Source: Ophiura sarsii (Eukaryota > Echinodermata > Ophiuroidea > Amphilepidida > Ophiuridae). From it: 64,000 bases of DNA. Below the pieces are notes generated by a model that saw nothing but the letters and a program-made list of their open reading frames with translations, did not search any database and was not told where the DNA came from. The position numbers and the translations under genes are program-made. The DNA is taken from contig CM069446.1 of assembly GCA_035610835.1 (NCBI GenBank), positions 46,477,625 to 46,541,624 of the forward strand, written 5' to 3'. Below, piece after piece: positions 51,655-63,185 of this stretch. How positions within the stretch are numbered: the stretch's first letter is position 1; every line of letters begins with the position of its first letter.

Positions 51655-52545
51655 TAGAGGACATTGGAATTCCAGACTTTTTTTCCCTCCAATTTTTCAT
51701 TGGAATTCCAGACTTTTTTGGCACATGTGCTTCGCTCCCTATAGAGGACATCGGAATTCCAGACCTTTTCTCCCTCCAATTTTTCAATGGAATTCCAGAC
51801 TTTTTTGGCACATGTGCTTGGAATTCCAGACTTTTTTCACAATTTAGACCGCTCCCCTATAGAGGACATCGGAATTCCAGACTTTTTTTCCCACCAATTT
51901 TTCAATGGAATTCCAGACTTTTTTGGAACATGTGCTTGGAATTCCAGACTTTTTTCACAATTTAGACCGCTCCCCTATGAGGACATCGGAATTCCAGACT
52001 TTTTTTTCTCCCACCAGTTTTTCAATGGAATTCCAGACTTTTTTGGCACATGTGCTTGGAATTCCAGACTTTTCCACAATTTAAGACCGCAGGTTTTTGG
52101 AAATTCAGACACTTTTATCCTTTTCTGAACGTCATACTAAAGAAATGTATAGAGATATAATAGATTGGAATCCAGACACTTTCGTCATGTTCGTAATGCT
52201 ATCCCTGTAAATGTTAGACTTTTTTCTTCTGGTTCACCAATGAAGGGCAAGCTCAAGCTACAGTGGTAGTGGCACCATTTTTTTATTTTTTATTTGGGGG
52301 TGGGGGCGAGGGGGCGCATTGAGTGGGCAAATTGTGTTTCGGGGGGGGGGGGGGGCAATATGAACTGTTTGCCCTTTTTGGTCTCACTGGGCCGTGGGGG
52401 CAAGTGGGGGAGGGGGAGGGGTAGGGGAAAGTTGTCTGAATTTCCAAGGCCTTGAAATTCCAAAAACGTCTGGATTTCCAAGCGTTAATAATAGTATGGG
52501 AAAGGGGAATAGTGATGATGAAAAGTTGTCTGGATTTCCAGACGG
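51655..52545. repeat. GGAATTCCAGAC array with inverted right part
   Basis: GGAATTCCAGACTTTTTT occurs about a dozen times from 51666 to 52080, within a longer unit (with TATAGAGGACATCGG, CACATGTGCTT) of about 87-118 bp. The phrases at 52430-52545 (GTCTGGATTTCCAGAC, GTCTGAATTTCC) are the reverse sense. The plus-strand frames 51522-52128 are this array. A G-rich segment 52290-52430 lies between. Confidence 0.8.
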
Positions 52546-52561
52546 GCAATACGTCACAGCG

Positions 52562-52577
52562 CAGTGGCGTAACCAGT

Positions 52578-52637
<60 letters not shown>

Positions 52638-52732
52638 CTGGAGCCCCCATTATGACCCCCCCCCCCCATTTCAAGTCACTGCCCCTTCCCCCCCCCCCCC
52701 CCCACCCAATGAAAAGTCTAGTTACGCCACTG
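52562..52732. mobile_element. hAT-like 171-bp element with a 60-G run
   Basis: CAGTGGCGTAACCAGT starts it and CTAGTTACGCCACTG ends it. Inside is a run of 60 G (52578-52637), then GGAGCCCCCATTATGACC and C runs. CAGTGGCG termini are hAT-like. No clear 8-bp target duplication is visible. Run length is likely to be unreliable in assembly. Confidence 0.75.
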
Positions 52733-53039
52733 TTGTTCGCACTAGGGCCCAAGTGGGGGCACATCCCCCCACAGACTCCCCCGTTCGAGCTTTTAAATCA
52801 TCTATACTTAAATCAAAAATATATCAGTATAATATGCTCAACTTCTTCCGTGCATTGATAAAAAACAAAATATTTATTGGAAATGAAAAGGTGGCTTTTC
52901 GATAAAATGTTGGTCAAAAGTATACACAGATCGTACCAAATGAGTTCGAAAATTGAAAAAATTTCTACTTCTGAGGGGGCACATTATTTTCACTTATTTT
53001 CTAGCAAGGTCACGTCATAGAAATATTGCAATTGGTACT

Positions 53040-55320
53040 CTAAGTATAGTGTTAAATAAGGCCACCCAGAACCGTCAAATACCCTTGGTTTCATTTGCTG
53101 ACAAATGTCACCCTCACTATACATGCTATTTCATACTTGACCGGAAACTCTCAGAGGATCAGCCGACGCAATTTCCAAATTTATGCTACCGATCCAAAAC
53201 CGAACCCTAGTTGGAAAATTCCTCTTTTCATGGGCAGCGCCGTATTAAGTTATGTTAGTTCAACATCAGTGTATCAAAATCAGTTAAATCAGCCGAAACA
53301 ATTTCCCAAATTTATGCATAGATCTAATAATATCGCGTATCCCGGTTTGTATATTGGTTGATGTACGTCCAATAGTGTTTTTATACCCAATAGAAATGAT
53401 TTGCCAACCGAACCAAAACCGAACCATAGTTGGGAAATTCCTTTTTCATAGGCAGCACCGCTTTGACGCGTGGTGTCTTTGGCTGAATCAGTCAAACTTT
53501 CAGTCGGGTTTCACCCAAATCTATGCGTAGGTTTCTGATCTGTAGTTTAATTTTTCGCAATAGGCCCAAATTGTCAGGTTTTACAAAGACAGGGGGCAGC
53601 GCGTATTAAGTTAGGCCTATTAGTTCAACATTAGTATCAGTGTATCAAAATCAGTTAAATCAGCCGAAACAATTTCCAAATTTATGCTTTAGATCTAATA
53701 ATATCGCGTATCCAGGTTTTATATTGGTTGATGTAGGTTCAATAGTGTTTTATACCCAATAGAAATGATTTGCCAACCAAACCAAAACTGAACCATTGGG
53801 AAATTCCTTTTTCATAGGCAGGGCAGTTTTGGCGTGGTGTCTTTGGCTGAATTAGTCAAACTTTCAGTCGGGTTTCACCCAAATCTATGCGAAGGTTTCC
53901 GATCTGTAGTTTATTTTTTCGCAAGGCCCAAATTGTCGGGTTTTACAAAGACAGGGGGTTGGGTAGGCCTATATAGTGATCTGTTACGTTGCGGATCGAC
54001 ATTGGCTGAATTTGTCAAACTTCCATGGCGAATCAAATCGTGTCAAGTAACCATGAATTGACACTCGTCACATGCCACATGCTCATCTTTTCTTCCACAG
54101 ACAAAAATGAGTGTAATTCAACGAGTGGATAGTATTGTCGAGTTTGACAAGGGCGAGGGAGGGGCGATATGCTTTGCATGTTATAAATAAAAGTCGGGTT
54201 TCACCAAATCTATGCGTAGGTTTCAGATCTGTAGTTTATTTTTCGCAATAGGCCCAAATTGTCGGGTTTTACAAAGACAGGGAGCAGCAGGGTATAGTGA
54301 TCTGTTGCGGAAATGTTATACTTGACTGGAAACTCTCAGAGAGGATCAGCCGATCCGACACAATTCCAAGTTTATGCTACCGATCAGGGAGTCTTTAATT
54401 ATGGAGAGGACACTCCTCCGACAAAATTTCGCCTACTAAAACCAAATTCACGGGTGAAGCTTTTGTAGGTGGCGCACTATCATTGTCGTAGCTAACCAGA
54501 CGACCTAAGACGTGGTTGATTTTATCGCGGAAAACATGATTTGTGGCACAATAATAGTACACCAATGGTAAAAAAGCTGATTGTGATTTAATAGAGTAGA
54601 ACTGATTTGCTTTAATGATGCAGAATTTAGTTTTTATATGACACGAAACAGTCAGAATTGGTTATTTGAAATTAATTTACGTAGAACAAAATACGAATTT
54701 TAAATTGTGGATGGCTTCGTCTGACAGTGACACAGTAGGGGAGTGGGCGTCATTTGCATTTTATGAATATTGTAATCAGATCAGTTGGGAATGACGCCGG
54801 ATCGCGACGATCACATCGTGTGAGATCATGAATAGTCATGACTAAATATTCATTCACAACGAATGATTGACAGTTTACGCTGTAACTTCCGGGTGAAGGT
54901 TTTATAGAGTGCGCTATACTGAACAAAATCTCAACAATGGACAGATATGAGTGACATAGGGCTGTACCGATCCAAAATCGAACCATAGTTGGGATGGACA
55001 GCGCGCGCCGTATTGACGCGTGCGTCTTTGGCTGAATTGGTCAAACTTTCAATCGGGTTTCACCCAAATCTATGCGTAGGTTTCAGATCTGTAGTTGATT
55101 TTTTCGCAATAGGCCCAAATTGTCGAGTTTTACAAAGAAATGGGGGGGGGGGGGGGGGGGAGGGGGGGCTGGTATAGTGATCTGTTACGGACAGTTTATG
55201 CATGACTCCTGTAAAAGGAATTGCCTCAGTTTTGGTTGGTCCAGAAGTTTGCAAATTGCGCAATTTCAAATTTTGCAATAGGCCTAAATTGTTGGTGGGG
55301 GGGGGGGGGGGGGGGGGGGG
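53040..55320. repeat. Tandem array of about 330-440 bp units
   Basis: The block GGTTTCACCCAAATCTATGC, AGATCTGTAGTT, GGCCCAAATTGTCGGGTTTT recurs near 53506, 53868, 54194 and 55056, with a part copy near 55275. CAATTTCCAAATTTATGC with AATATCGCGTATCC recurs between. The stretch 54390-54960 interrupts it and includes another repeat (CGGGTGAAG) but no gene. G runs lie at 55142-55160 and 55296-55321. Confidence 0.75.
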
Positions 55321-55338
55321 GAGGTATAGGGAGGTATA

Positions 55339-55438
55339 NNNNNNNNNNNNNNNNNNNNNNNNNNNNNNNNNNNNNNNNNNNNNNNNNNNNNNNNNNNNNN
55401 NNNNNNNNNNNNNNNNNNNNNNNNNNNNNNNNNNNNNN
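55339..55438. other. Assembly gap (100 N)
   Basis: Exactly 100 N between a G run and a hairpin arm, the usual placeholder for a gap of unknown size. Frames crossing it are meaningless. Confidence 0.99.
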
Positions 55439-55810
55439 CACCATTTAAAGAAAAATATCCCATTTTCAAAAGTCGCATTTCCAATACACAGCACGAGAAG
55501 AAAGGACCAATTGGGGTCTCTCGGGGTGTGTGTATTAGCCAGGATTGACGGGGCTATCGATCGCACAGTCCAAAATGCGTTGGGTCTTATGACATTGTGT
55601 GTGTTAACAATTGGTCCTTTTTCTCGTGCTGTGTATTGGAAATGCGATTTTTGAAAATGGGATATTTTTCTTTATATGGTGCTAATCATGGTTTATCTTT
55701 GTTGTTAGGGGGCAAATTTGGTATCAAATTATGCCTAAAAGATTCATCTAAATGCCTATCTAGCCTGTTTGGTCAAAACAAAATTGAATGTTACTCAAAA
55801 TGACATAAAC
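55439..55810. mobile_element. Hairpin element with GGTGCTAATCATGG flank, copy 2
   Basis: CACCATTTAAAGAAAAATAT, TTCCAATACACAGCACGAG at the left; the inverse at 55608-55681, then the family flank shared with 32641-32790. The gap ends right at the left arm, hiding what lies before it. 55811-56541 shows no feature beyond AT-rich DNA. Confidence 0.8.
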
Positions 55811-56541
55811 AAATTGGTATACTTTCTTCAATTCAATATTTATTTTCCATCATATCAACAAAGACAAAATACAATGACAGTTTAAAAAATAATATGATGG
55901 AGGAGGAACAACTAAAAGAAAAAACGTCAGTGTTGAACCCTTTATAAAGTAATATTGTTATCCGTCGGTTGAGACTGAGCCGTCGGTTGAGTTTAAATGG
56001 TCACTAGACGACAAGATTATACTGATCTGTGAGACTCGTAGTCGGAGTCTTAAGATTTTCGTGCGCGGATGCTACACAAACGTGATCGAGACTATAAAAG
56101 CTTCCAGCATAGTATATAAAGAAGTCTTCTAGCAATAGGTGATTCAGATGGTTTTGCACTTATAGAAGCTCATAAATGCCCCGTAGCTCAAGTCTTTGGG
56201 AAATAAACCACTGAATTAAATAAGAAATCGGACGTCGAAACTGATCGGAACAGTAAGTTCAAATTTGGAATTATTTCTATGATTTTTTTATTTATTATGT
56301 TTCCTTTGATTCCTGATGAAAATATTCTCCAAACCACTGAACTGATACGCACATCTAAGGGCTTTTACATTTTATAAGTAGTTTGATTTTGAATAATCTT
56401 CGCTAATGGCGTTATGTTGTTAGCAATCTTTTGAAATTGTAATCTATTACTGTTTATCAACAAACACCCATTCCTCCATCCCGAACCGTTTTGAGCAAAA
56501 TAGCTTTTAACGTCGGTTTTAGACAACCATGGATTAGTTAC

Positions 56542-56744
56542 CTCCATCACGGTACCACATTGGTTGTACAATGTTGATATGCGCACATGAGTACTATTAT
56601 GATAGGTTCCTACGCATGTGTCGTCATTGAAATGCAAATGATCTCCAGTGACGTCACCAATAATGGACCGTGCGATGTACGCTGTCATGATGTTATTAAC
56701 GCATACTACTTGCGCCAAAGGGGAGTCTTCTCCCGGATCGGATA
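56542..56744 (-). CDS. ZP-N domain exon
   Basis: A phase 1-0 exon of 203 bp on the minus strand after GTTGCTAG, donor GTAACT. It encodes the first half of a zona pellucida domain: VVCVNNIMTAYIAR, LHFNDDTCVG, VRISTLYNQCGTVME. The Cys spacing and the LxFNDxxC and CGT landmarks are those of ZP-N. An NST sequon is present. The exon was closed at GTAACT, although the frame stays open to 56365. The ZP-C half expected next was not found. Confidence 0.85.
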
Positions 56745-59700
56745 CTAGCAACAAGGACAAAAACGAATAGTATGAATTGTTACAGATTGATCAGTCCAAA
56801 TTTGATGCGCGAGGGGACTAGAAACGGCTTTATTTTTAACTTGGCCTCGCGTGTTTTGGATAAGCAGACATTTTGGAGGGAACTCTTAACTGTACTTAAG
56901 TGTCTCTTGGCAAGCATGCAGTTATTCCCCTTTAGCCTAGCTAAAGATTTAAAGGCTCTAACCACTAGTTGTTGTATAATTTGTAAGTACCTCCGTAGGT
57001 CAGTGGAGGAAGACATCTATCAAGGCACCCACCAGTGGCAAAATGTGAGATTGATAATTGGTGGGAAGTTAGACTTGAATCAAATCAGATATATGCCTTT
57101 TTCGATAATTTTGCAGGGAATATTTTGGTGTTCACTTATTATTGGAGGGTCCAAAACTGTTTGTAAACATAGCGTACTATTACTTTTGAAAATATCAAAG
57201 AGGCAATTATGACACATTTGATAAAAAATAACAACCTTGAAATGATTATTATTTCAAACTGGATTTCAAATATGAATATATTCAAAAGAACTCGACTAAG
57301 AACCTGTCTCAATCAGTAGGCTGCTTGATGACAACTACTATTGCTCAATGCCTGAGGAGCGCGCGGGGTGCGGTCACCAAAATATTTATTTGTTAACCCC
57401 CTGGGGTCTACCTGTCTATCTAACAGCGCTTCTGATTGGTTAATTACAAGATATACTCATTTGAATAACCAATATACAGCTATTTCACCCCGATCTTTAT
57501 CAAGGATACAATTATTCTAACAATGTCTCTCATTGGTGCAATAAATGATGTATCCATCTTTCTGACATATCGGCCGGTAGTTCTCAGGGGATTAACACCT
57601 CCACAGGGACAGTTGGCCCTACAAACCTTTTTAGCTGGGCTGAACACAGTACACGCTTCAGCCATAAGAAACAATCGTCATTAGAGGCTCGAAATACAAG
57701 GTAAATATCCATATCAGATATCCTACTAGCTTATGCTATTTACGGAATAAACCGTAATTTATATTGTAATTGCAAACTGTACATATAGCGATTTAGTTAG
57801 GAGACCAGGTTGAAACACATATTATCAACTACGTGTAATATTATTGAACAAAATTAGGAACTTATTCCCCGGACTTATTCGAACATCTGGTAGTCAGATA
57901 TGGAAATGTTGTGATCATATCTGACATTGTAGAAATGGAAATGGCATAGTCGGTCGTACAAGGACACATTGAAAAAACTCGTTACCTTTCCACTGAGTGG
58001 CGTTGAAATAAATAGGCTTATAAGTTATTTGGCGAGAAATATTTGGTTATTATCTCTCCGCGCGCAAAAGTAATCCAAGCGTGACCGCGCAATTATGGCC
58101 ACACGCATGGGTTTTGGGCCATACGCACGCGTCACGCCTGTAATGCACAGTGGGCTTATAATTGCCTTCAGCGCGCCCGCGTCCTTCTGTATTCATTCGC
58201 TGCTGTAAGGAGGCTTCGCCAATTTGGAACTGATCAAACTATAGTAGAATTTAGCCACCAAAACAGCCCAAAGAGGCACCGTGCGTACATTATTATCTAT
58301 AATAAGAGATATGAATAAATAAAACCCTTACCCGTTGTCATTTGTCCGTTGGTTGGCATTTCTGACGTGTAATATCCTGTACAAAGTATACAAAAGAAAT
58401 TCACATTATTAATATATGCCAATGAGGGCGCTAATACATGTAAAGTTTGTGATTGCTATAGCCTGGAGAAAAGTTCATCAACGACCCCCTAACTCGCGCG
58501 CTAAATAATAAGCGCATGAGCGGTAACACTCAGTACACCATAGATACAATCCAGCCAATTTATGTGCTTCGGCTCAAAGTCGTGATGATGTTTTATTCCA
58601 CCAATGGGAACTGCACTTCCATGTTTACGCTTAGTGCGCGGTCGTTACAGAAAAAGTTCAGCTGACTACAATGGTGAATGAAAACAATTTTGCTCGGATT
58701 GATACGGTCATTTGACTTTGATGTGTGCATTAAATTAAATGATTTGTTGTTTGTATAAAGCGTATTTTCATCTTCCGAAAAACTGAATGAGATCGTCTGA
58801 AAAGCGACTGGAAAAAAGCAAGAAGTTCAATCAAAGACTTTTCCCATACCTGTATCACATACAACACCTGCATCTTCCATATGACTGCAGTCGTGAGTTC
58901 CCCAACCATGGTGAGAACACCTGCCAATATTACTTTCCTGACCATTACATTGCACTGAATCCATCCATATCGGCCCAGATCCCTGACCGAAATAAGCAAA
59001 GCTTAGAGCTCGATGGTTGCCCCATTCTGGATAACCAAGTTGACGACACACTACATCGGCTTCAAGATCATCCCAATAGTCATCGCAGATGGTTCCCCAT
59101 GATCCACCATAATTCACTTGGACTCGTCCCTCACTGGGGGAAGAACCATTAACCAGCCGTACTGTAACGTTGATTTCTGCAATTCATAATTAAACCAATT
59201 TAACACTATAGTTTTAACATGGAAAAGCGTGTGTGGCAATTTAGATTAGAGCCGGACTTTTTTGCTCATGTTCTACAACGCTGACAGCATATTTGTTCAG
59301 TCAATCTGTGGGAATCCTGTTTTCAGCTCACAGACCGACCTTGTAAACATGCAAACAAACAAACAAACAAACAAATTACAAAACGTTAGATAAGACGACG
59401 GAAATTCATACATCAAAATTGGTCAGCGCGGGTAAATTCCAAGAAAAATTTATTAATCATATCGAGTACATTTTGTTCATTTTTTCAATTATCACGAAGA
59501 TTACTAGTTTATGTATCAAGAATGCAAAAGTGTTTCATAAACTACAAAAAGTTAATAAATGCTTCATAGGCACTTGTTTTGGCTGCTCGCTGGACATTTA
59601 TTAAACCAAAACCGATTCCAGAAATATGGATGTTTATAACGCCACCAGATTCAGGTATATCAAATGTGACGCGATCAAGAGGAATGAGTCGGATGTCGAC

Positions 59701-60260
59701 CCTGGTCGAAAATGAGTTTTTAATACAGTTTTAAAGGAGACACCTAGAGCAGAAACTGAAATTCCCATGTCGATACGACGTTTTGTTCCAAAGTTGTGTC
59801 AAATTGTATACATGAATGTCCATCAAAACTTATGTAAGCCGCCATTTTGAATTGGCCATATCTCATTTTGGGATTCCCCGACATCCGACTCATTCCTCTT
59901 GATCGCGTCACAAATGTTTTAACACAACTAATAGAAAGTGGTGAAGCTGAATTAAAAGAATAAACGAAGCATGTGATAAGGCGGCACTGTAAAATAAGTA
60001 CGTTGGGTTATAGAAGAAAAGTTACAAGTAGCAAATCGTTACGTTGCATCTATTCGGAAATGGCACGATTGGCATTCATTTCTCAACATTTCGAATATTA
60101 CGAGTTTTTGGACACGTTCGGTAGCTGAAACAAATAATGGTATATTTTTAAGGAGAACAACATCAATATAACAGAGCTGGTCATCAATAATACTTACTAT
60201 CAGGGTTTCGAACTCTAATAAAGATGGCAAAAATATCTGCGTAGGCAACATCTTCTCCCG
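56542..60260 (-). CDS. SRCR-ZP gene, DMBT1-like (gene-level, partial)
   Basis: Four minus-strand exons that share phase 1 at each internal junction: 60260-60198 linker, 59176-58850 SRCR, 58376-58332 linker, 56744-56542 ZP-N. SRCR plus ZP is the layout of DMBT1-like secreted or membrane proteins of mucosa and immunity; ZP domains polymerise. Neither the first exon nor the ZP-C half was found. Going along the minus strand, about 1 kb past the last exon lies an assembly gap (55438-55339) and then repeat arrays, which could hide or replace the rest. The assignment of the two linker exons is inference. Confidence 0.7.
56745..58331. other. Intron of the SRCR-ZP gene, no exon recognised
   Basis: Frames 56772-57212 (+) and 57480-57674 (-) have no domain sense. 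No clear repeat pair. Confidence 0.45.
58332..58376 (-). CDS. Candidate Ser/Thr linker exon of the SRCR-ZP gene
   Basis: A 45-bp phase 1-1 exon on the minus strand after TTTGTACAG, donor GTAAGG. It encodes about 15 residues (GYYTSEMPTNGQMTT). Short Thr/Pro/Ser linkers between SRCR and ZP modules are usual in this kind of protein. The splice borders are good, the coding evidence is slight. Confidence 0.5.
58850..59176 (-). CDS. SRCR domain exon (minus strand)
   Basis: A phase 1-1 exon of 327 bp after AATTGCAG, donor GTATGG. It is one complete group A SRCR domain: VRLVNGS, EGRVQVNYGG, WGTICDDYWDD, ADVVCRQLGYPEWG, AYFGQGSGPIWMDSVQC, IGRCSHHGWGTHDC and MEDAGVVC. All six group A cysteines (C2, C3, C5-C8) are there, unlike the plus-strand SRCR at 10866. 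An NVT and an NGS sequon lie near the start. Confidence 0.95.
59667..59910. mobile_element. 244-bp MITE with perfect TIRs and CAAATG duplication
   Basis: TGACGCGATCAAGAGGAATG, continuing through GTCGGATGTCG, is exactly inverted at 59879-59910. CAAATG flanks both sides (59661-59666, 59911-59916). It lies in the intron between the first linker and SRCR exons of the minus-strand gene. Confidence 0.9.
60198..60260 (-). CDS. Candidate linker exon of the SRCR-ZP gene
   Basis: A 63-bp phase 1-1 exon on the minus strand after AAACGCAG, donor GTAAGT. It encodes 21 residues containing GEDVAYADIF and RVRNPD. It resembles no domain I know; its borders and phase are the only support. Chance open frames of this size are common. 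Confidence 0.35.
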
Positions 60261-60689
60261 CTGCGTTTAAATAAAAAATGAACGAGTATAAATATGTTTA
60301 AGTATAAATATGTCATAATGTTTGTATTCATCATGGAAATCTCCAACCATCATGATAAGCAGACCATACATTTACTAATTGTAATTGTAAACTCCAGGGA
60401 AAAGATCGATTGTTTGGGCCCTTGTTATCAATCTAAGAATCGGGAATTCTGCTAGTTTCTTTTATTTACTCGTTTGCTAACAAATATATTTCCAAAATGG
60501 ACTATAATAATGTTTATTATGATAAACTAGCGGTACGCCCGCTAGGGAGTAGGGCCTACCAGATAGAATACCTACAAAATGAAACAACACTTAAGTGTTG
60601 GCAAATTTATGACGAAACACATAGGAATAGAACAATATTTAAAACATTTTGTTTTAATTCAAAAGTTTTCAAATTTCAATTAAAAGACC

Positions 60690-61250
60690 CGTGGCATATT
60701 TCAACTCCAAGGCCTTAACCTTAACAATCTCCCGTAGCCCACCAGTCACTCCCCCGCCCTGCCCGCCCGCCCGCCCCCGCCGTGGCATATCCGTTACGCA
60801 ATTTAGCATCACATTTCTTCATCATTACAGCCCCCCCCCCCATTCGTCACCGCCCCCGCCCCGCCCGTGGCATATCTCAACCCAAGGCCTAAAGTTCCCC
60901 GCCCCGCGGCTTATCTCAACGCCAAACCTTAACCATCTCCCGTAGCGCGGCGTATTTCTCCAATATTTGTCCGCCAGAGTGTCGCACACAGTATCAAATC
61001 CCACATCTGACACCATGTTCCGTAATTTAGATTCACCATATCATGTTTTGTTTTATCAGAAACCACAGTATTTCGTTACCTTATGACCCGCTGTCGCCCC
61101 CCCCCCCCCCCCGCCCGCCCTGCCGTCCTCGCCCCGTCCACGTCTCCGCCCCCGCCCCGTGGCTTATCTCAACCCCAAGGCCTAAACCATAACCAACCAC
61201 GTGTGGCGCAGCGTATTTCTACAATATTTACCCGCCCGCGTGTGTAGGGG
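60690..61250. repeat. GC-rich repeats of GTGGCATATCTCAACCC type
   Basis: CGTGGCATATTTCAACTCC, GGCCTTAACCTTAAC and CTCCCGTAGC phrases recur near 60691, 60781, 60867, 60906 and 61155, mixed with C/G runs (CCGCCCGCCC) and AGCGTATTTCTACAATATTT. Low-complexity frames only. 61251-61870 shows no feature. Confidence 0.65.
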
Positions 61251-61869
61251 TGCGTGGGTGGGGTGCGTGTGCGCGTTTATTTTGCATGGCGCACTGCGAC
61301 GCGTTATGTGCTACGCGCCGACTGCATGGTTACAGTGTACGCAGAGAAAAACAAACATGTCCCGTAGAAATAGTCTCAAAAGCCGGGCTGAAATGACCCT
61401 AAATTGGACATCATTTTGCTCATATCTCGGTCAATTCTGTACGGTTTTCGGCCATTTAGCTTATAACCCGTGTCAGGTCACCATCTATAGTCGATTCGCA
61501 GACATTGGCCGATTTTAGCGATATACCATTTCAGTAAAGAGGTAACAGAAGCAAAAGATGGGGAGGCACTCGAATTTAATCGTAATATTATGCAAGGGTA
61601 ATACCGTGGCTTCGTGTGCATGTACTACTGTGATCATGGTGATGTATTCACCACTATGTACCTAGTGAAAGGGAACTTGCGGTTGGATTATCGGCATAAC
61701 GATAAAGAAAATGTATTGTTATTCAGATAAATTGATAAAGGTGGTCTCATAGCCATAAATACTTAACGTAACGTTTATAATCCGTATCTTGGTTGATATA
61801 ACTGTTTTCCCATTTAATTAGGACAAATGGTTTTATACCTAGGTATATAAAAATAAAAAAAATTATTTT

Positions 61870-62115
61870 CCGGTTTATTCTCGCAAAAAAATACGTAGAA
61901 CTGTTATTTTCATTTTAATGTTTCCTTTATTCCATGTGCATAATAAAAACGTAAAATAATAAAAAGTATCCACTAAATTATGAATAGGTAAAATGACATA
62001 CATAATCTTTTTCTTTCGAATCCTGTAACGGTCGATGATGGTCGATTTGTTTTTATTGTGGTAACCGCTTCCAAAGGGATAACACATTTGAAGCTGCTGG
62101 ATTAAGTTTTTGGTT
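61870..62115 (+). repeat. Dispersed 250-bp repeat, copy 2
   Basis: Counterpart of 45435-45690 in the same orientation, with point changes throughout. Confidence 0.8.
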
Positions 62116-62554
62116 GTCGTGATTGTAAAGCTATTTGATCAGCCCTATTCATAACGCCACACTATCATGAATAGCATTTGATTATGGAGCGCAAATAATC
62201 ATGATAATGACATCTATAAAAGTACCGCTGTTTCATCATTGGTCAAAATGGGTTCCTCTAACGCCCAATGGACGAGTCCAAAATCGATACTGATGCGCCA
62301 GAGTTTATGAATCTACTATAGTATCAGTGAAATATTCACGGCTTTAAAATGCAAAATGAGAAAGCCTTTTCAGGATACATATCAAGTATTTTATTGCTCA
62401 ATTTCAACACAGTAATATAATACAAATTAAAATTACAAGCATAGTATAGAAAAGCAATAAATATGCAAATTATCAAGAGAAACAAAGGGAAACAAAAAGC
62501 AGATGACGGTCACTAGGCCTTCGCCAAACTCATTGACAAACCTCATGACATTAG

Positions 62555-63005
62555 TTAGGAAAACAATAACAAACGGGCACGTTTTTTCCATACGATGTTT
62601 GAACCAATAGCAGCGCTAATGCCGATGTATTTGGCAATGGCCTTACACCGTCTGTTTGGTAAACCTAGCATTTTTAACCCAGATGCAACTCTACTGTGGA
62701 TGGTACCCAGACTGCCAATAATGATGATGATTGTTTTACATGAGTATGGAGTTGCAATATTGATAAGCTCATTGAGTGGTTGGTAATAGTTGAATTTTGT
62801 GGTGTAGCATGTGTTCACAAAAGCATCATACGGACAGGAAATTTCAACAATGAAAGACTTCATGGTCTGACGGTCACAAACTAGGAGATCGGGTTTACGA
62901 TGATGAATGAAATTAAAATCGGTTTGGCTGTCCAAACAGTCGCCCGTTATGGGCACACATACATATTCGAGTATTTTATTAATATTTCTGCAAAAACAGT
63001 GGTAA
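62555..63005 (-). mobile_element. R2-type LINE fragment, endonuclease domain (copy 1)
   Basis: A minus-strand frame open from about 63005 to a stop at 62555. It holds the restriction-like endonuclease core: HHRKPDLLVCDR, then FIVEISCPYDAF (the PD...E-x-S pattern of PD-(D/E)XK nucleases), KFNYYQPLNELI and IIIIGSLGTI. The end IAKYIGISAAIGSNIVW is shared with copy 2. The polymerase part is absent, so it is a 5'-truncated copy. The 3' tail runs to about 62400. Confidence 0.78.
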
Positions 63006-63185
63006 CCACAAATTGCTCACGGAGCAGGCGGTAAACCAAACAATATTAATTTTACACTAAGAGAAACACTCATGAAGAGCAATATAATCAATCAAAATAA
63101 TATATAAACTACATGGATACAAGGAATGTTGTGGGAGCAAAAGCCATCGCTATACGCGCAAATGGATGAAAAATGAAATGGCCTT

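Noticed and set aside
51522..52128. Repeat protein with GIPDF units
   Set aside because: Translation of the GGAATTCCAGACTTTTTT array; all frames shift where units differ by single bases.
52283..52905. Poly-Gly and poly-Pro proteins
   Set aside because: They come from the 60-G run and its complement.
55060..55654. Frames spanning the N block
   Set aside because: They cross an assembly gap.
56772..57212. 146-codon plus-strand frame
   Set aside because: No domain, no splice or composition support; it lies in the intron of the minus-strand SRCR-ZP gene.
57480..57674. Cys-containing minus-strand frame as an extra exon
   Set aside because: No acceptor and donor pair with phase 1-1 could be found around it.
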